This document shows, piece by piece, positions 6,004-14,700 of a stretch of DNA of 21,795 bases. Origin of the DNA: JBPOJN01 sp052033505 (GTDB taxonomy: Bacteria > UBA10199 > JACPAL01 > GCA-016699445). The DNA lies in NCBI GenBank assembly GCA_052033505.1, contig JBPOJN010000070.1:1-21795 (forward strand), written 5' to 3'. A program made the translations under genes and the position numbers. Under the pieces are notes generated by a model. That model was given only the letters and a program-made list of their open reading frames with translations, did no database searches and had not been told where the DNA came from. Numbering within the stretch: position 1 is the first letter of the stretch; each line of letters begins with the position of its first letter.

Positions 6004-9000
6004 CGCACGAGAGAGCATCCGCCCGAAGCCGGCGTGACGTTGACCCTTCCGTTGTCCGAGAATTGTTTCAGCAGATTTCCGCCGCCCCCGCCGATCGCCG
6101 CGCATTCTTCAAACCGCTCTTTGCCGTATTCCCGGATCAATTCGTGAGGCTCACGGGTCAGGAAGTCGCGGATCGCGATCGAGCAACCGGGGAATTCCTC
6201 CGCCAATATGCCGCAGGTATCCGAACAGAAGGCGCTGCCCGCGATGCCTTGGTCGCATTCCTCGTTGTAATTCGTGTCGATGACGCCGTCGCCGCAGCGG
6301 CGCCGCGTACAATCCGTGCGGCAGAGGCTGTTGGGGGCGTCGCTGTTACCGACGCCCGCGTCGCATTGTTCGCTGGGTCCCACGACGCCATCGCCGCAGG
6401 TCGCGAGAGGGGCACCGGCCGGACTTGAGGGATCACCGATACTTTCGTGGATGCAGGTGCTGCTGCATCCGTCACCGGAGACCGAGTTTCCGTCGTCGCA
6501 TTGTTCGACGCCCGTGAAGACGATGCCGTCGCCGCAGACAGCCGCAGTGCAATTGTTGCGACAGGCGTCATTATTGTCGGAGTCGCCGTCGTCGCATTGT
6601 TCGCTTAAGCCTACGATGCTGTCGCCGCAACGCGCCGCTTGGCACGCGTTGGTGCAGGCGTCGTGGTTATTCGTATTGCCGTCGTCGCAGACTTCGCCCG
6701 CTTCTAAGATGCCGTTTCCGCAGACGGGTACCGTCGGTAAGCACGTATCTTCGCATCCGTCGCCGGGCGTGGCGTTTCCGTCGTCGCATTGTTCGCCTAG
6801 CGCCGCTTCCACTTCGCCGTCACCGCAGAAATTATCGAGGCAGTTATTGCCGCAGGTGTCGTTATCGACGGTATTTCCGTCGTCGCATTCTTCGAAAGGA
6901 CCGGTTCCGGTTGTGTGACGGATGGCGTCGCCGCAGGAAGGTAATTGGCAGGCGTTCGTGCAGTCGTCGTTGGGATTCGTGTTGCCGTCGTCACAGGCTT
7001 CGCCGCTTTCATGGAGGCCATTGCCGCAAATCGGCGGAGCGAAGGGGATGTGGCAGGAGTTATTGCAAGCGTCCGTATCGACGGCGTTTCCGTCGTCGCA
7101 TTGCTCGCCCGCTTCCAAAATGCCGTTACCGCAGACGGGGGTAGGAGGGGTTTCGGTTTGGCAGATCGTGGAACATCCGTCGCCCGCCGCTGTATTCCCG
7201 TCGTCGCATTGTTCGCTGCCGTTATTGTTGATGATGCCGTCCCCGCAGACTTCTAAGTGGCAAGTCGCATTACATCCGTCACCCGCGGTCGTGTTGCCGT
7301 CGTCGCATTCTTCGGGGTTTGTGCTGCCGGGGCCTTGGACGATGCCGTCACCGCAGAAGGAGGGCGCGACTTCACTCTGGCAGGTCGCATTGCAGCCGTC
7401 GCTGGCTACCGTATTACCGTCATCGCATTGTTCACCTGGGGGATCGATGATGCCATCGCCGCAGACGGGGCCGGGAGAGGATTCGGTTTTACAGGCGCTG
7501 CAGCCGTCACCCGGAATAGAGTTTCCGTCATCGCATTGCTCGCCGGCAAGGATGTCGACAATGCTGTCGCCGCAAATGGGGTTCGTGCAGTTCAAGCGGC
7601 AGGCGTCCGGCGCGGTATCACTGTTCGCACCGCCGTTGTCGCATTGTTCGGCGCCTTCAAGGATACCGTTGCCGCAGGCGGGGGCCAATTCGATCTTACA
7701 CGTCGGCCCGCAGCCGTCGCCGGCGGTGGTATTTCCGTCGTCGCATTCTTCTCCCAATTCCAAAATCAGATTGCCGCACGCGGTGAGGTCGTTTCTTTCA
7801 ATGGCGCCGATGTCGCAAGCGGCGTCGGGTCCGTAACGGTCCGTGTCCAATTGATCGACGGACGCGCACGTTGCACCGCCTTGGTCTAAGGCCGGGCTGG
7901 ATGCGGAAGGAGCGCAATGAGGTTCTCCAGGTGCTCCCGTCGTCACGCAGGCCTCGAGACCTGCTGCGGCTTGAAGGTCGTGAGGCGTCCCCGCGACCCC
8001 GAAATCTACGGTACAGTCGTTCAAAACTCCGAAGAGATTGTGATCGGCTGAGACCAATTGACCGAAACAATTCGTGCCCGAGGGTGACGTATTGCCCGCC
8101 AAAATGCTTTCCTCCATCGTTACGCGGCTTTCGGCGCCGTCAATACGGATTCCGCCGCCCTGAACGGCGCCGTCGTTTCCGGTAATCGTGCTATTCCGGA
8201 GGAATGCTTCCGTATTTTCGAAAATTTCATGGGGTAACAACGGGATCGTCGTGTCGAGAAAAGCCTCCCAATCCTCGGGAGAGGCCAGCCGTTTGTCGCA
8301 GTGCAGGCTGTCGTACATGGCGAGCAGACCGCCGCCAATATCCGCTTCATTTTGAAAGACGCTGGAATTTTCCAGCGTGAAGTCGCTGCATAGCGCCGCG
8401 ATGCCGCCACCGGTCGTTTCATAAAAAGAGAAAGGAGACGCTGCGTCCGTGCTGAGGTTGCTGAAGAAAGCGCTCTGGCGCACCGTAAGAGTGCCGACTT
8501 GGCTCAATAAAGCGCCGCCCATCGCGCTCGTATAATCGGTCTGATTGGCTGATGTTACGGCCGAGTTGTTCCGGAAAGTTGAGTTGTCCACGGCGAGGTT
8601 GTTGCCGAAAGAAAAAATCGCGCCGCCCAAATGAGACCTGTTGTTCGTGAAAGAACTGTCCATGATTTCGATCTTGGAACCCAAACCGAAGAACAGCGCA
8701 CCACCGCGCGTGCTTTCCGAATACTCCATTTTCGTCATCAGGGTGGGATTCGTCATCGTGCCGTTGTTTTGAAAAACGGAGTTTGCGATCGAAAGTCCGG
8801 AGGGGGTGGGGTGATCGTAGTCGCATTGCGCCGGCGCTCCATTGCCGCCGTCCACGGCGTTATGAGTGGAAGGCGCGAAAATCGCGCCGCCGTCATAACA
8901 AACCCCGTAGTCTTCGATTTGGCAATTGGCGCTGCAGCTGTCGCAAGCCGTGGTATTGCCGTCGTCGCAGGCTTCTCCCAGATCCGCGATACCGTTGCCG

Positions 9001-9812
9001 CAGGTTTCTAGGGTGAGACAGTCATTACTGCAGCCGTCACCGCTCACCGTATTGCCGTCGTCGCACGCTTCTCCGTGATCGAGATTGCCGTCGCCGCAGG
9101 CGGGATGTTCGCAGAAGCGGTTGCATACACTGATCGGGTCGCCGAAATTGGGTTCACATTCTTCACCCGGATCCACCACATGGTTACCGCAGGATTCTTT
9201 CACGCAGATGCTGCTGCATCCGTCGCCGTCGGTTGTGTTGCCGTCGTCGCAGCTTTCATTGTGTTCCTGTTGAACGATGCCGTCGCCGCAATAAGCGCGG
9301 GCGCAGCCGGGATTGAAATCATCAAAAGTGACGTTTTGTAGGGTCAAAAGGTTGTTGATCTGAAAGGCACGCAGATACGTATCGGCGTGGGCTCCGTCGG
9401 GGCCGCGAAGCGTGGAGTTGTTGCCTTCCAAGAGGATGCGCGTCGTGATCACGGGTAAGGCGTTCGGTCCGAGCTTAGGCTGAAAATTATCAGGATAATT
9501 GAAAACGTAGGGGCCGGCCGTGCCCAAGACGATCGTATCGTCCGTGCCGAAGGGGGCGGCAGAGCCTAAATTCGCGCAGGTGCCGACGTTGGTGCCTAAG
9601 GTCAAGGCGACGATCGCTTCTCCCAGAGAGCACAGTCCGTCCCCGTCTCCGGTCGTGCCGAGGGCTGCGCAGTTCTTCGGAGAATAGCTCGCGCCCGCGT
9701 TACATTGCGCGTTCGTTTCGACGACGATCGTGGCGGCTCCGGCGGGAGTTGCCCACCAACACGCGACGAGAAGGGCCAAAAAAAATGAGGACTTCAGCGG
9801 ATTTATTTTCAT
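6000..9812 (-). CDS. Secreted CSLREA/beta-helix protein with 19 DUF4215 cysteine-rich repeats
   Basis: This is a 1270-residue exported surface or secreted protein. Residues 1-26 are a signal peptide ending PAGA. A CSLREA-type N-terminal motif follows (CSLGEA, 61-66, after GDGDGL). A beta-helix starts, is interrupted at 175-305 by four DUF4215 (Myxococcus cysteine-rich) modules, and resumes at about 305-600 with rungs such as GGGIAALCSDFTLENSSVFQ. A choice-of-anchor-Q-like segment ends in SPALDQGGATC and CDIGAIERN (about 640-676). Residues 679-1210 are 15 further DUF4215 modules of about 35 residues (pattern CGDGxxxxxEQCDDGNxxxGDGCxxxC). The end has a short glycine run and finishes GGCSLVR. 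Such proteins are generally thought to be adhesive or structural surface proteins, probably disulfide- and perhaps calcium-stabilised. No catalytic residues are seen. The start is fixed by the signal peptide. Confidence 0.9.
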   Translation of the reverse strand: MKINPLKSSFFLALLVACWWATPAGAATIVVETNAQCNAGASYSPKNCAALGTTGDGDGLCSLGEAIVALTLGTNVGTCANLGSAAPFGTDDTIVLGTAGPYVFNYPDNFQPKLGPNALPVITTRILLEGNNSTLRGPDGAHADTYLRAFQINNLLTLQNVTFDDFNPGCARAYCGDGIVQQEHNESCDDGNTTDGDGCSSICVKESCGNHVVDPGEECEPNFGDPISVCNRFCEHPACGDGNLDHGEACDDGNTVSGDGCSNDCLTLETCGNGIADLGEACDDGNTTACDSCSANCQIEDYGVCYDGGAIFAPSTHNAVDGGNGAPAQCDYDHPTPSGLSIANSVFQNNGTMTNPTLMTKMEYSESTRGGALFFGLGSKIEIMDSSFTNNRSHLGGAIFSFGNNLAVDNSTFRNNSAVTSANQTDYTSAMGGALLSQVGTLTVRQSAFFSNLSTDAASPFSFYETTGGGIAALCSDFTLENSSVFQNEADIGGGLLAMYDSLHCDKRLASPEDWEAFLDTTIPLLPHEIFENTEAFLRNSTITGNDGAVQGGGIRIDGAESRVTMEESILAGNTSPSGTNCFGQLVSADHNLFGVLNDCTVDFGVAGTPHDLQAAAGLEACVTTGAPGEPHCAPSASSPALDQGGATCASVDQLDTDRYGPDAACDIGAIERNDLTACGNLILELGEECDDGNTTAGDGCGPTCKIELAPACGNGILEGAEQCDNGGANSDTAPDACRLNCTNPICGDSIVDILAGEQCDDGNSIPGDGCSACKTESSPGPVCGDGIIDPPGEQCDDGNTVASDGCNATCQSEVAPSFCGDGIVQGPGSTNPEECDDGNTTAGDGCNATCHLEVCGDGIINNNGSEQCDDGNTAAGDGCSTICQTETPPTPVCGNGILEAGEQCDDGNAVDTDACNNSCHIPFAPPICGNGLHESGEACDDGNTNPNDDCTNACQLPSCGDAIRHTTGTGPFEECDDGNTVDNDTCGNNCLDNFCGDGEVEAALGEQCDDGNATPGDGCEDTCLPTVPVCGNGILEAGEVCDDGNTNNHDACTNACQAARCGDSIVGLSEQCDDGDSDNNDACRNNCTAAVCGDGIVFTGVEQCDDGNSVSGDGCSSTCIHESIGDPSSPAGAPLATCGDGVVGPSEQCDAGVGNSDAPNSLCRTDCTRRRCGDGVIDTNYNEECDQGIAGSAFCSDTCGILAEEFPGCSIAIRDFLTREPHELIREYGKERFEECAAIGGGGGNLLKQFSDNGRVNVTPASGGCSLVR
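6183..7778 (-). repeat. C-terminal DUF4215 repeat array (15 units)
   Basis: About 105-bp degenerate coding repeats encode CGDG/CGNG...CDDGN...C...C modules. At DNA level the short string ccgtcgtcgcattgttcg and close variants recur through the array. Most units keep four cysteines and the CDDGN core. Two units deviate: one has CDNGGANSDT and one CDAGVGNSDA, both lengthened loops that look like a sister subtype. Such arrays are prone to expansion and to assembly collapse. Confidence 0.85.
8898..9290 (-). repeat. Inner DUF4215 repeat block (4 units)
   Basis: Four cysteine-rich modules (protein residues 175-305) sit inside the beta-helix part. The second unit is atypical (EECEPNFGDPISVCNRFC) and the fourth has CDSC in place of GDGC. 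Confidence 0.8.
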
Positions 9813-9824
9813 GCCGTATGTTAG

Positions 9825-9840
9825 AGCAAAAGCAGTGCCA
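9825..9840 (-). promoter_or_regulatory. Putative sigma-54 (-24/-12) promoter of the repeat-protein gene
   Basis: Read on the minus strand, TGGCACTGCTTTTGCT matches the RpoN consensus TGGCACG-N4-TTGCW at all but one defined base, with the required GG-N10-GC spacing. By the usual geometry transcription would begin near 9814, two bases before ATG 9812, so the mRNA would be nearly leaderless. No ribosome site precedes that ATG, which is consistent. A sigma-70-like TATAAA box lies further upstream, so the match may be fortuitous. Confidence 0.45.
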
Positions 9841-9972
9841 GATGCTTTTTAAGCCTCTTTTTTATTTTTAAAGGACTGATTTATAAGACTTATTTTATCC
9901 AATGAGAAGACGCACCGCGCGACGCTTTGGAACAATAGGGTTCATAATAACCCAGTAGGATTGTTTTTTGAC

Positions 9973-9989
9973 AAAAAAGGCGGCTTTTT
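9973..9989 (-). terminator. Possible weak terminator after the Mrr-like gene
   Basis: On the minus strand AAAAAG-CCGC-CTTTTTT can form a six-pair stem with a four-base loop and a T-tract, 11 bases beyond the stop at 10000. The stem has only one G-C pair, so it would be inefficient. Confidence 0.3.
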
Positions 9990-9999
9990 CTCTGAATTT

Positions 10000-10497
10000 T
10001 TAAAGAGATGCGGGAACGATGGAGTATTTTTCCATCAACTCTTGAAGCTTTTTTCCGTCGATGAAGTCGATCGGGGCCAGTTCGCTGATCGATGCGAGGT
10101 CGTCGGTGAAGCCGGCATTGGTCATGAAGATGCCTTTGGAGAGGCGGTCTTGGATGATCATGTTGGAAAGTTCGAGGATTTCGGCGGCCGTGACCTTTTC
10201 CTGAGGAGAGCGGTACGCACAATGGACGAAAAATTCCCCACCGACGAAGGGGGCCGGATTTTTAGCGCGGATGCCCAGGGTCCGTCCGTCGGACCTTTCG
10301 ATGTTGTCGATGTCCAGCTTCATAGCTTCCGTCAGCGCGACGCAAGCCTTCTCGAATTGCATTTGCGTGAGTTCCGGACCGTCGGACGGCATCGCCGCTA
10401 TCCGGGCCCGCGATTTTTTATCGGCCATTCCCAATAGCAAAATCAGGAAAAAGCCGCCGCCGATCGCGGCAAAGGCGAGTATCAGGACTTCGAGCAT
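10000..10497 (-). CDS. Membrane-anchored Mrr-like (restriction-endonuclease-fold) protein, degenerate
   Basis: This 165-residue protein starts with one hydrophobic helix (about 4-23), then a cytoplasmic domain. Residues 119-157 (SKGIFMTNAGFTDDL followed by IDFIDGKKLQELMEKY) match the C-terminal half of the Mrr catalytic domain, where family members read G(I/V)F(I/V)TTSGFT...LIDGxxL. The catalytic part looks broken: the strand that should carry Q-x-K reads VHCAYR (91-96), and DGGID is replaced by DGRTLGI. It may therefore bind DNA or nucleotides without cutting, or act as a membrane scaffold. ATG 10497 lies one base after the TAA of the upstream gene (TAATATG), so the pair is almost certainly co-transcribed and translationally coupled. 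The Mrr assignment rests on motif reading alone. Confidence 0.65.
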   Translation of the reverse strand: MLEVLILAFAAIGGGFFLILLLGMADKKSRARIAAMPSDGPELTQMQFEKACVALTEAMKLDIDNIERSDGRTLGIRAKNPAPFVGGEFFVHCAYRSPQEKVTAAEILELSNMIIQDRLSKGIFMTNAGFTDDLASISELAPIDFIDGKKLQELMEKYSIVPASL

Positions 10498-10498
10498 A

Positions 10499-11479
10499 TT
10501 ATTTTCCCGTCAGACGTTTGAGGACGCCGCGTTTCTGGCGTTCTTTATAAAGCTCGTGGCGGCTGTCGCCGCTGTCGTTGGTGCGGCCGGTCTGTTCGTC
10601 GACGATTTGGAATTCGACCAGAACGTAAGTGACCGTTCCCAGATCCTCCCGGTAAAACGTGCCTTCGGGGCCGGTCAGGACATTGTCGATGAAATGATCC
10701 AAGCGCACGGGGATGTCGACGACGAATTTGCAGACACGGTATTCCTTCCCAGAATAATCCCGGTCGGGGATGGGCGAAGGAGCCAGGTTTTCGAGCGAAA
10801 CGAGCTGATTGGTGGAGGCGCCGGGTATGACGTAGTTAAAAGGCAGGACGGTCTTGAACAGGTGGTCGATCACGCCCGCGATGCCTTCGCGCGTCTGCGT
10901 CACGATGCGGAAGCGTACGCGGTCATAGACTTTCGCCGCGATCGTTTCGCGCTTGCAGAGGAGTTTGGTGACCACGCTTTCTTTCGCCTTGCGCCCGCCG
11001 CGGTAATGGATCAGCGCCGGAAGCTGAGGGCTTGCCGCATGCGCCGGAGACCCGGCCCGGGGTAGTAGCGAAAGCGAGCGTTCGATCTTGTCTTCGACCA
11101 AGCCGAAGAGGTCTTTGACGCTGATGGGGCAATGATAGAGCAGCTCGCGTCCGTCGATGTGTTGGATGATGTTCATGGCCTTCACGAGCGAACAGGCTTG
11201 CTCCCGGAGAGGATGTTTCGCGTCGCATACAACGATGAGGAGGCTCTCTAAATCCATTGTGCTGAGCTCCGGAGAAGTTTCGATCTTTAATTCTCTCCGT
11301 AAATAATCCAGCGCCTCCTGCTGCACTAAGGCTAACCGTTTCTGGTCTTTCGGTTTCGAGAGGTCGAACTCGTTGACCTTCAGGAATTCACGAATGTCTT
11401 CTTTGGACGAAAGATGAAGGTTGAAGCAATCGATGACCGAACGGCCTTCGAGGATGAATTTAAGGATTTCGGGGTGCAT
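10499..11479 (-). CDS. RelA/SpoT-like nucleotidyltransferase-fold protein, uncharacterised
   Basis: This is a 326-residue soluble protein. It recalls an uncharacterised deltaproteobacterial family (I think TIGR04552, unverified). Motif reading suggests a RelA/SpoT synthetase fold. Residues 163-191 (RKAKESVVTKLLCKRE then VYDRVRFRIV) align with the (K/R)-x-K-S...K-L...D-x-x-G-x-R segment that binds ATP and metal, with Asp186 as metal ligand. VEFQIV (288-293) aligns with the VEIQIRT strand that holds the second catalytic acid (Glu289). Between them, GVIDHLFKTVLPFNYVIPG fits the helix after the first strand. The glycine of DxxGxR is Arg189 here, so (p)ppGpp synthesis is uncertain. Residues 1-160 are an unassigned helical domain. 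ATG 11479 is chosen although no ribosome site is obvious. It is the first gene of a two-gene operon with the Mrr-like gene. Confidence 0.6.
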   Translation of the reverse strand: MHPEILKFILEGRSVIDCFNLHLSSKEDIREFLKVNEFDLSKPKDQKRLALVQQEALDYLRRELKIETSPELSTMDLESLLIVVCDAKHPLREQACSLVKAMNIIQHIDGRELLYHCPISVKDLFGLVEDKIERSLSLLPRAGSPAHAASPQLPALIHYRGGRKAKESVVTKLLCKRETIAAKVYDRVRFRIVTQTREGIAGVIDHLFKTVLPFNYVIPGASTNQLVSLENLAPSPIPDRDYSGKEYRVCKFVVDIPVRLDHFIDNVLTGPEGTFYREDLGTVTYVLVEFQIVDEQTGRTNDSGDSRHELYKERQKRGVLKRLTGK

Positions 11480-11556
11480 GGACCGAAAATATCAAAAGTC
11501 GCCCGGAGTGACTACAAATCAATTTTCTTATTTTCCGGCAGGAAGCCTACGACGTG

Positions 11557-11562
11557 TATAAT
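11557..11562 (+). promoter_or_regulatory. Possible -10 box of the phosphotransfer/phosphatase fusion gene
   Basis: A perfect TATAAT stands in the spacer between the two divergent genes, about 140 bp before the preferred start. No good -35 hexamer is found 16-18 bp upstream. If used, it gives a 5' leader of roughly 130 bases. Confidence 0.3.
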
Positions 11563-11701
11563 AGGCACTGGCCGATTTGATCCGGACCCGCTTCGAATTT
11601 ATATTCGCCAATCGTGGGTTGTGCCGTTCCTGGATGCCGCGAGCTATAGTTTCCGCAACTTTCGAACAAAAAAGCCGAAAATAGAAAACGAGAAAAATTT
11701 T

Positions 11702-14700
11702 GTGAGCATCAGCAAAATAAGTGTTCAAATACTAGCTGCAGAACTTTTAGCCGTCCCCGGAACAGGGCCAGGGCAAGGTCCCTCATCGGCCCAAGGTCTC
11801 GGACCAAAAGTGCCCTCTGAGGATTCCTGGCGTTCTATGCTTGCCGGTTCTCACGGCTTCAGTTCTCGTCCGCCACTTTCATTGAAGCAAGTCGAAGATC
11901 TCTTTTCGAAATGTTTGAAGACAAGTGGGGGGCATTCTTTAAAAATTAAGGGACAATTAGTTGCCTGTATCCATCCATATGGATCGATCTTCCTTCCCTC
12001 CAAAGAGGATCTTCGTGCCCTGATCGACAGGGTGAAAAAATCTCCCTTTCAATCCCAGTCCTATACGACTTTTGGGTTTGTGGGAGCGAAGCCAGCTTTT
12101 CTTCATTTCGCGGCACGTCTGAATCTTCGATTAAATCGCGTCGAACTTCATGTGCGTGGTTCTAGGGATGTTAACCCGGGGCAGGTTGAGGAGGTTCATC
12201 GTATTGCCGAAGAGATTGCGGACGAGGGGAAGGGGCAGGCCGTGTCTTCTTTGGGCGTTTGGCAGAAAGCAAGAGGAGTGTCCAAGGGTATCGGCTACTG
12301 GGTGTCAGGTCGAGCCCGGTTTCGTGCGGAGGCGGTTCAGTCTGGAGATATTTTTGTCAAAACGCTGATGGATCCGTCTGAAGACGTGGAGGCGATGGAA
12401 AAAGCCGGAGGCCTGGTGACGACTCAGGGCACGGAGGCAAGTCATGCCGCCGTCACAGCGCGTGGGATGCATAGGCATGCCATTATCCTGGAGGGTGCGT
12501 CTATCCGCACCAGGCCATTGGGGAAGCCGATGGAGTTGATCCTAGGTACGGGCAGAAAAAGGCTGTGCGTGAGGGAGGGCGACTATTTGAGGGTTGCGGG
12601 AGACGCACAAGGGGGAGGGGTTTGGGTCATTTCAGCGGAGGATTTCTCCAAATTTTCTCAGGGAGAGCAAATAAGGTTTTGGCTGGAAGAGTTGCTTTGG
12701 AGCGCCGGTCCTTATGAGAAAGCTAATGTCTTTTTGAAAGATTGTGGAACGCGGGGGGAACTTTTGGCCTGCGTGCGTGAGGAGGCTGAGCTTCTGTACG
12801 TTGCAGCCGTCGCGTCTGCTGAAAAAAAATTAAAAGATCAGAGCTTGTCTCCGAGCTTTCAAAGAAAGACTCTGCAAGAGTTGTTGGAGGGGTTAAAACG
12901 CTTATCCCCTTTCTCAGACCCCACACCTTCACGCGATGTCTCTCTCGCTATTTTTGAGGAAAGGCTGACTTCTTTAAAGGCAGAAGAAGCGCGATATGAT
13001 CTCGCAGCCTCCACGCCGGTGACTGCGGCGGCTCCTGTCGAACTCGTACATTCGGATCAATTAATCATAAAGCTGAGCGAAGTGGACCGAAGATGGAGGG
13101 AGAACGTCGGGCCAAAATTTGCGCGTTTAGGCGATGTCTCACGTTTAGGGATGAAAGTCCCACGCGGGATCGGGCTGTCACACTACGTCTTCGAAAAGTT
13201 CCTAGATGCGGCAGGCATTCGGTCATCCTTCGAGACTATTCGTGGGAAAATAGAGGGGCTTTTGCAGGGAAGAGATTTGGAAGATGCCACGTTGAAAGGC
13301 TTGGTTTTCGAGCAATGTGTCAAGATGATGGACCTGTTGAGGCAAGCCAAAGGCCCCGACGAGTTCTGGAAACCGATCGAGATGGCGATTCATGAAGAGA
13401 CTAAAGGGGCACCTCTAGCGGTGCGCTCTTCAGGGATTAGAGAAGACGACGAAGCAGGATCTCAGGCCGGAATCTACAAGACCCGTTTGAATGTCGTGAC
13501 GCCCTCAGGAGAAGATTTGCATCGCGCCATTCGTGATGTGTGGGCCTCCTTTTGGAACCCTGTTGTCGTTTCGTTTCGCCATAAAAGAGGCGAACCACAT
13601 GCCCCGGCCTTGGCTGTGGCGATCCAAGAAATGATAATGGGAGAGGTCTCCGGTGTCATCTTCAGCCAGGATCCCACACGGGAGGAGGGCGGTGTCGTGA
13701 TTTTATCGGCATTAGGACTGTGTGAAGGCGTAGTAGGAGGCAAGGTTCGTAGTGATATTTACCACATAAACAGAGACGGCTCTGTTTCGGTCGAGGTCAT
13801 GTCAAAGGATAGTCAAACGGTCGCAAATGAAAAAGGAGGGACAAAATTAGAGGAGGTAGAACTGAAACGTGTTGCTGTCCCCTCCATGAGCAAGGCCCGG
13901 GCGACTGAGCTAGGAAAAGTAGCGCAACGGTTGAGGCAGGAATTTGGTTTTGAGGTGAACATAGAATATACTTTCAAAGGTGGAAAAGTTTATATCTTAC
14001 AAGTGCGTCCTATGGTTGGTAGGCGCTCCGGACGCTCCTCCAAACCTCCCCGCGAGAGGGCCGTACAATTGCTCAAGGAGTCGACTCGACCCAGTCTTTA
14101 TTTCGTTTGTACGGGAAACACACATCGATCAGCGGCCATGCATCTCCTGATGGAACGAGTTCTTGTCAAACATAGCCTAGATTCTGTCGAAGTCTCCTCG
14201 GGAGGGATCGCAGCTATAGAGGATGAAGAATTAGATCCAAAAACCAGAACTCTTCTCAGAAAAGCAAAAGTGCCTGAGGCTATTCTGGAAGACTTTAGGA
14301 CCTCTAAGATCTCCGAGGATATCGGTCAGGAAACCCTCATCATAGTGGCCGAACAACACATGCGAGACCTACTTGTTTTAAGCCATGGGGTCGAGCCGGA
14401 ACGAGTGTTTCTCTATCGAGAGCTGGCTCCTCAGGCATTTTCAGACAGTGAGACCGGTGTAAGAGACCCAAATGATTCAGAGTGGGCGGAGATGATACTG
14501 AAGCTTCGGCAGGGTTCTGAAGAGCTGTTTTCTCTGATCTCTGAAGGTATTGGCTTTGAGAGTTGGGACGACCGAGATGCTAAAAAATTTCTGGGTACTA
14601 AAGCGATCGAAGCTTCTTTATGGCGAAGACATCCGGACTTAATGGGAGTCTTTCAGGAGGCCGGATGGACGGAAGCCCAAGGGCGAGATTTGGTGACGTA

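Larger units (their letters stand above)
9813..9999. other. AT-rich intergenic region
   Basis: No gene is seen. Besides the sigma-54-like element it has a hairpin GGGTT/AACCC (about 9939-9954) and an A-tract/T-tract hairpin at 9973-9989. The AT-richness contrasts with the surrounding coding sequence and fits a promoter-bearing spacer. Confidence 0.5.

Noticed and set aside
6240..7780. Regularly spaced short repeats resembling a CRISPR array
   Set aside because: The repeats are degenerate, in frame and encode cysteine-rich modules; there are no unique spacers or cas genes.
6922..7836. Repetitive PSSHCS-type 304-residue frame on the plus strand
   Set aside because: It is the antisense shadow of the DUF4215 repeats; the periodicity comes from the real minus-strand protein.
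11414..11701. Upstream part of the fusion-gene frame starting at ATG 11414
   Set aside because: It overlaps the start of the divergent RelA/SpoT-like gene and reads as low-quality sequence until GTG 11702, so the open frame is probably chance.
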